Positions 54,001-56,688 of a stretch of 56,688 bases of DNA are shown piece by piece (within the stretch, counting starts at the first letter, position 1; every line of letters begins with the position of its first letter). The notes under the pieces are model-generated. The model was not told the origin of the DNA. It was given only the letters and a program-made list of their open reading frames with translations, and did no database searches. The translations under genes were made by a program, and so were the position numbers. The stretch is from Candidatus Woesearchaeota archaeon. Lineage in GTDB: Archaea; Nanobdellota; Nanobdellia; Woesearchaeales; GCA-2686295. Location: the NCBI GenBank assembly GCA_002686295.1, contig NZBB01000006.1, positions 2,084-58,771 of the forward strand, in the 5' to 3' direction.

Positions 54001-54347
54001 ATTACGGATTCTTGATACCAAACACTGACAACGCAACTGTTGGGACTCGAGAAATAACTATTATAGGCACAGTTGATGATGACTCATATTCATTGTGCTA
54101 TACACAAGAAAGTGGCGGTTCTGATTGCATATTTGAATGCTCTGGAGAGCAAGAAGACTGCATAAGTAGAGTAGAGGGTAGGGATGAATTCAGATTAACA
54201 CTAATAATTCAAGGCGAAAACTCCATGGAAACCCTTAACAATGTATTCATGACTGTCACTGATTACTCAGGTCATGAAACAACCAGCTCTTTATTCGTCC
54301 TTCTTGATTTAGTGCCACCCGGAGAACCAACAATAATCATTGAATAA
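48069..54347 (+). CDS. Giant multidomain Cys-rich secreted protein (2092 aa)
   Basis: A signal peptide (MVVSYLKRFVVFSQLLFLMIIAVNFAQA) is followed by a CCC motif. Domains in order: Cys-rich repeats; a carboxypeptidase-regulatory-like beta-sandwich at about 137-200 (YSITGYIFDLFGQPISSAVIS...); Cys-rich units; a DUF4215-type repeat at about 375-397 (CGNTILESGEQCDDGNQQPNDGCDENC); a fibronectin III-like domain at about 470-555; more Cys-rich units to about 860; then, from about 880, Ig-like domains with TIDSTPPAVII-type linkers to the end. There is no C-terminal anchor; the end, LVPPGEPTIIIE, stops at what looks like the beginning of another Ig-like repeat. Adhesin or surface-layer role inferred. 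Confidence 0.7.
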   Translation: MVVSYLKRFVVFSQLLFLMIIAVNFAQANCCCLNEEPYYSYGQYVDQAACSSLNGSFYTVGDAQECITTCAPPCPSLSCESAITSQNISCSCGQEIVSELGSFCCAASQTIYVDQDSCLLDSACAPLDNTYSITGYIFDLFGQPISSAVISSADYTGSSNEEGYYSIQNVPEANEITISAQAAECSGVSQIVSFTEDAVVDFYLECQITTEECGTGMSCCAADEECADPTGEYVGQRDCATGYSCYDYCSSCTSISSTQEGCDFGECSTTDNAYCDVNEDWVYYDIYSDENVFDDYCSLCGELDADCLNRPCQSDNACNGVCPINCGPGDDPDCGLSCDTESNSWCDSYGVEDWTTDDYCSHCYFADPEECPSNCGNTILESGEQCDDGNQQPNDGCDENCQIEDTETGCNPNGQVELPAEECDPELDWIINCPSPAYTGCNNQCQCIPACSFEKQGPNSLGLGHVPQSSSITVNWDYPNICFDLFEEVKVMRCEGANCNNFYSLNTITDVYTTQFTDESIIAETTYKYYVSLKYSDGYEWYNSEIVEITTGHEDCLNQHQESFCRVGFTDKFECDNDNQLLTTTCVGYCFTPSSGDAYCLGSGPCDDCNSIYGMFADFALQSQNNDFKVEYTDISGSINDRTCYDITYNFYACYLKKTDKSVENLESCVGADSCYNYLSSESCDEASNPCGKFIDGQGEFQCSWESYPDIVENEIDLGICHPNNPVLQNCGLCNEDNSVFAGVCNYDVCNLFGDCYFDEGQKGCAGINDIFCSDYNNEADCTGGNNFELDALNNVITISDDYFGYGKCKWDENSEQCYRDANDDSPTEPTTENPERFDCLDDPICKKDFDSPTTYVNGEEGSIFGKEFNLSFAVIDEIYSLSNLTAYYCISTLENCNNATTYMEIDLSNENIEKAFIRTFPDSENNNETFTLNYYSQDFAKNLELVKTFDFFIDGKDPLLTFSYEYNSYETAVGWFNDVVTILSADEQVICDLTLKNSAGEEQGENIENITGTDFQIAYNQLVDGTYWFNIDCEDMRGNKADLTQEQITVEGDKSITNPSPEYEKFDVLSIDISVETINEGDCRYSTQTYQYENMHEIFDAENHVFSGSFDSEDNLYHTKTLELYGSGVYKLYTACNISYEKTEGTVWEVTEGNDGDWIVFSIDKLKPVTALYNKETNDEFDESRYYRSLELEFVCKEPNWYSDDNGNTWGMTLGESWDGSFGCEELILCEGQGCNPTSVSDTNELKILPEAGITEKDYIFYFYSKDIENTEDLRTATIHIDSVDSNISLITMKENNVVETLSYGDYDLIAESTKSIQNVVRFSYKILYDDNSQSSTFSLLPTTINNEYSFQSSISVNTNLFYNKIGEIQVVIEVEDNHGLRTTETFNLPFNTQGPPPPIPEPMFNVEKLIALTGTGLSFKDSNNNFYPFIYYDSVTLADDSYYQELTVVRDENFFVTGYTSDIQGDVLIYRIKGTGTAYTPTYSYEQTMIPGAVQELETKPLKFDAYKNSDEIIIDTTQELVNWGAGYINFEPLSSDKGLIQYMNYGKFYTITSSEFLGAATGHKITFSPSLEKDLSQENNVYLYDKDRSQKWFGQDINLEYSPSDNNLYNLVFGLDDSLNIGMSPYYSLYIDNSPLRATNVFPIGGTITNKFYPLIIEFEEDPAGSGLKEDSIKFIIDENGESTTKTIETGITLTELGIVDGYRKYNAEYLPVNGWDDANYNITIQIEDQAGNELDTIGFFDEQILFVFDSNAPSNPLFNVISATDDNIDNHGRIVVDNSNPSFELDFTMNANGSVESLDITPAVLGATCSLQTKNFFTCNFNNALSEQMHELSVSANKILPNGSLGPEGIYMQDSDGKPLTIIVDHTAPSFTLQPEKEYLAPNESITVYADVNNEEYDLWATISTDEWQTNVNVEEVDDSRFFIIPETFYWGEDGEKIVEVRLKDFAGHETAETTTITIDSTPPAVIIQAIEADYGFLIPNTDNATVGTREITIIGTVDDDSYSLCYTQESGGSDCIFECSGEQEDCISRVEGRDEFRLTLIIQGENSMETLNNVFMTVTDYSGHETTSSLFVLLDLVPPGEPTIIIE

Positions 54348-54367
54348 AGCTAAGCTCATTTTAAAAA

Positions 54368-56688
54368 ATGAAAAAAGAGGTGTTAATTTTACTGCTGATA
54401 TTATTATCTGTAGCTCAAGCTCAAGAAACTTACATAAAAGATGAAATAACAGTAACAAATTCCAGGCCTGAAATAACTGTTGTTTTCGATGAGCAGGTCA
54501 CAATAGTTACAGCACAGATAATCGGACTTGAAGAAAATATTTTCTACAGCGTTAATTATACAACAGAAGACAATATTTTATTCCTCATGAATGCCAACAA
54601 CTACTTGATAAATGGAAATTATGAATTGCAGATATATTATCAGGATTATATGGGCAATCCAAGCCAGGTTATTCAGCCGTTCATCGTTGATGCCCCCGCA
54701 ATGAATATCTGGATTGAAAGTCCGCCTCTTGGTGCTTCTCAAATAGAAGTTTTTGATGTAACAGTTAAATCAGAAGAAGATTCACAATGCAGATATTCTC
54801 CAATACAAAATCCTCCTCCTAATGCTTTCAACTATAATTTTTTGTTTGACTTGGAAGAGAGCACAAGTCACTTTGCTTATGGTATTAACAGTGAGGAAAG
54901 TCTTTTCTATCTAAACAACCCTTCGCCTGATGAAAATGGTTTTTACGCAGACTTCTATGTAAAATGCAATGATGAAAATGGTATAACTCATCTTGCAGAA
55001 TTATACTTAACTTATGATCCAACACCACCATCTTTGGGAGTTTCTATAACTCCCAACCCAATCACTGATCCAAACGAACCATTTACAGAGCTAACATTGA
55101 CATCGACTGACAGAGTTGTCTGTACTTATACAGAAAATGGCGAGCAGAATGAATTCGATGATTATTATCCGGAAGAAGTTTTATCTTACAAAAAAGAGCA
55201 TTTGTTGATACTTGATTTTACAGAATTAGGGAACAGACCAATTCAAGAGTTGTTTGATGAAGAATTATTTGAATATGATATAACCTGCACAAACCTTGCA
55301 GGATTAACTGCAACTGCTGGAGTAAGTTTAACAGTTGCTTTTGAGGATGAATTCTCTATTAATATGAATTCTCCGGGTAGTTATACCAATGAAGAATCTG
55401 TTGATTTCGAGATTGAAACAAGCATTCAAACGCTTGGAGGATGTATTTATGGTGTTGGAACGGCTGACAATGATTTTTCAGAAGTAATCGATAACAAGGT
55501 TTACAAAACAAATCTTGGCTCATTAGCTGAAGGAGAATATTCTTATGTTGTCAATTGTGTTGCTTTAAGCTCAAAAACAAAAACTCTTGATTTCGCTGTT
55601 GATAGGACAGAACCAGTTAATTTGAGCATTGAAATGGGTGAGAATTCCTGCTCTTTAGATACTGTGAATGCGATTGTCAGTGCTTCTGATGATAATGAGA
55701 TTGATAGGTTTAATTACAGCGTTGTTAAAGTTAGTGATATTCTGGTTGAAGGCTCAACTAATTCAGGAGAGATATCACAAAGAGTTGACATGGAAGAAAA
55801 TGAAACTTACAAATTAGTCGTTACTGCTTATGATGAAGCAAACAATTTTTTGCAAGGAGAAAAAAGCTTTGTTGCAAAGCCAAGCTCCGCTGTTGAATGC
55901 GATTATGTTTCGCCAAATACATTCATTGAAGAAACACCTACTTCAGAAGGTTTAGTTGTTGATATTGGATGTTCTGATATAGACTCTGGATGTCTGTCTG
56001 CCTTTAAATATGGTTTGTCTTCAGAAACAGAAACTTGCAATATATTAGAACACACTCAGAATTTGAATGAAAGTATTATTTTATTATCAGATCAAATTGT
56101 TTGTTGGATTGTTTATGATTTAAACAATAACAATGCTACTGGAGAGGAATTCGTTGAGTTCATAACTCCTGAAGAGGTTTTTCCTCCTCACTGCTTTAAC
56201 AATGAAACTGATGCGTTTGAAACTGATGTTGACTGCGGAGGAGAGTGCGTTGTTTGTGAAAGTGGTTCTGCATGCTTTGATAATAGCGATTGCAGTTCCA
56301 ATTCATGCAATCCATTGATTTTGGAATGTGTTGAGCCAAATTGTGAAAACAATTATCAAGATGGGGATGAATCAGATGTTGATTGTGGCGGTTCTTGTAA
56401 TATTTGTAGTTTAGGTCAAAGCTGTTCTTCAGATAATGATTGTGAAACAGATGTTTGCAGTAATAGTATTTGTTCTGAAGACTTAACTACTGACACAGAT
56501 TATGATGGTATGCCTGATTACTGGGAAGAAGAATACAATTTCGATATTAACGACCCCACAGACGCTGACGAAGATACAGACAATGACGGTTTCACAAACT
56601 TGGAAGAATTTAAAGCAGGCACAGACCCATTAGATGAAAACAGCAAACCAAAAACCGGAGACTCTGACAAAGACGGAATGCTTGATTA
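54368..56688 (+). CDS. Giant secreted protein with Cys-rich and calcium-binding repeats (3' end outside window)
   Basis: ATG 54368 opens a frame that stays open to the end (773 codons plus 2 nt). The signal peptide is MKKEVLILLLILLSVAQAQ. Ig-like domains with PTPPSLGVSI and DRTEPVNLSI linkers fill about 20-600. Then two related Cys units occur, with the pattern DVDCGGxCxxCxxGxxC followed by DCxxxxC (about 620-695). At the end, DTDYDGMPDYWEEEY, DADEDTDNDGF and DSDKDGM are thrombospondin type 3-like DxDxDG calcium loops. It starts 21 nt after the preceding giant gene and is probably in the same operon. Confidence 0.75.
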   Translation, partial: MKKEVLILLLILLSVAQAQETYIKDEITVTNSRPEITVVFDEQVTIVTAQIIGLEENIFYSVNYTTEDNILFLMNANNYLINGNYELQIYYQDYMGNPSQVIQPFIVDAPAMNIWIESPPLGASQIEVFDVTVKSEEDSQCRYSPIQNPPPNAFNYNFLFDLEESTSHFAYGINSEESLFYLNNPSPDENGFYADFYVKCNDENGITHLAELYLTYDPTPPSLGVSITPNPITDPNEPFTELTLTSTDRVVCTYTENGEQNEFDDYYPEEVLSYKKEHLLILDFTELGNRPIQELFDEELFEYDITCTNLAGLTATAGVSLTVAFEDEFSINMNSPGSYTNEESVDFEIETSIQTLGGCIYGVGTADNDFSEVIDNKVYKTNLGSLAEGEYSYVVNCVALSSKTKTLDFAVDRTEPVNLSIEMGENSCSLDTVNAIVSASDDNEIDRFNYSVVKVSDILVEGSTNSGEISQRVDMEENETYKLVVTAYDEANNFLQGEKSFVAKPSSAVECDYVSPNTFIEETPTSEGLVVDIGCSDIDSGCLSAFKYGLSSETETCNILEHTQNLNESIILLSDQIVCWIVYDLNNNNATGEEFVEFITPEEVFPPHCFNNETDAFETDVDCGGECVVCESGSACFDNSDCSSNSCNPLILECVEPNCENNYQDGDESDVDCGGSCNICSLGQSCSSDNDCETDVCSNSICSEDLTTDTDYDGMPDYWEEEYNFDINDPTDADEDTDNDGFTNLEEFKAGTDPLDENSKPKTGDSDKDGMLD

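Noticed and set aside
54340..54370. Frameshift splitting one protein into the 2092-residue protein and the next
   Set aside because: The second frame begins with a complete signal peptide and a plausible start, so two genes are more likely; truncation at the end of the first is kept as a separate observation.
1..56688. CRISPR arrays, insertion sequences, integrase/attachment sites, restriction or other named defence systems
   Set aside because: I saw no regularly spaced direct repeats, transposase-like protein or terminal-repeat pairs with a coding element, and no Cas or restriction signature in the reading frames.

Overview
This is an AT-rich, gene-dense archaeal chromosome segment. Archaeal information-processing genes identify the domain: deoxyhypusine synthase, family B DNA polymerase, ABCE1/Rli1, an MCM-like helicase core, RNase P subunit Rpp21, Bud32, archaeal TrmI, an SRP 7S-type RNA, and an r-protein/RNA polymerase operon (S13-S4-S11-RpoD-tRNA-Leu-L18e-L13-S9-RpoN). 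Bacterial-type GAPDH, a PGK of bacterial flavour, a LeuRS with a bacterial-like core, and large Cys-rich surface proteins suggest a DPANN lineage of the Woesearchaeota/Pacearchaeota kind. That placement is an inference from gene content, not a computed phylogeny.

Layout. 1-7.98 kb: a ThiF/MoeB-like E1 enzyme; a tightly coupled hypusine/polyamine operon (deoxyhypusine synthase, PLP decarboxylase, arginase/agmatinase family); a sugar nucleotidyltransferase with a glycogen-debranching-type glucosidase; a radical SAM protein. 7.98-14.4 kb: an AI-2E-type membrane protein, CysRS, ValRS, tRNA-Arg(UCU) with an oversized D-loop, tRNA-Cys(GCA), TrmI and a stand-alone RAM domain. 14.4-18.8 kb: a thioredoxin-fold protein, a DUF1461 membrane protein, a lamin-tail-domain secreted protein and ABCE1. 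18.8-25.3 kb: PolB, a pilin-like Cys-rich protein, a small winged-helix protein divergent from an MCM-like AAA+ core, a membrane protein with CutA, and an MscS channel. 25.3-30.3 kb: GAPDH, AlkD-like, PGK, a coiled-coil protein and Rpp21. 30.3-37.1 kb: small proteins, Bud32 coupled to a membrane-anchored S16 (Lon-type) protease, a degenerate Ncs6/TtuA-like protein, a PLD lipoprotein, a presenilin-type protease and an MBL hydrolase. 37.2-44 kb: SRP RNA, LeuRS and the reverse-strand r-protein/RNAP operon. 44-56.7 kb: an unknown protein and then three very large Cys-rich exported proteins, the last running off the window.

The genes cover translation (tRNAs, three synthetases, hypusine, r-proteins, ribosome recycling, RNase P, tRNA modification), replication (PolB, MCM-like), lower glycolysis (GAPDH, PGK) and an elaborate cell surface. 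The observations most worth following are: an ABCE1 that keeps exactly the cysteine ligands of one [4Fe-4S] cluster and has lost those of the other; a 19-codon ORF overlapping rpoN whose end forms a perfect hairpin over the rpoN ribosome-binding site; an MCM core without its N-terminal domain beside a separately encoded MCM-like winged helix; a LeuRS with a bacterial-like core and an archaeal-like C-terminus; tRNA-Arg with about 20 extra D-loop bases; and several shared non-coding elements (a ~90-bp leader used twice, paired 17-bp palindromes, and a 23-nt element present in both orientations 3 kb apart). There are no CRISPR arrays, insertion sequences or inteins, and no gene-free stretch longer than 300 bases.
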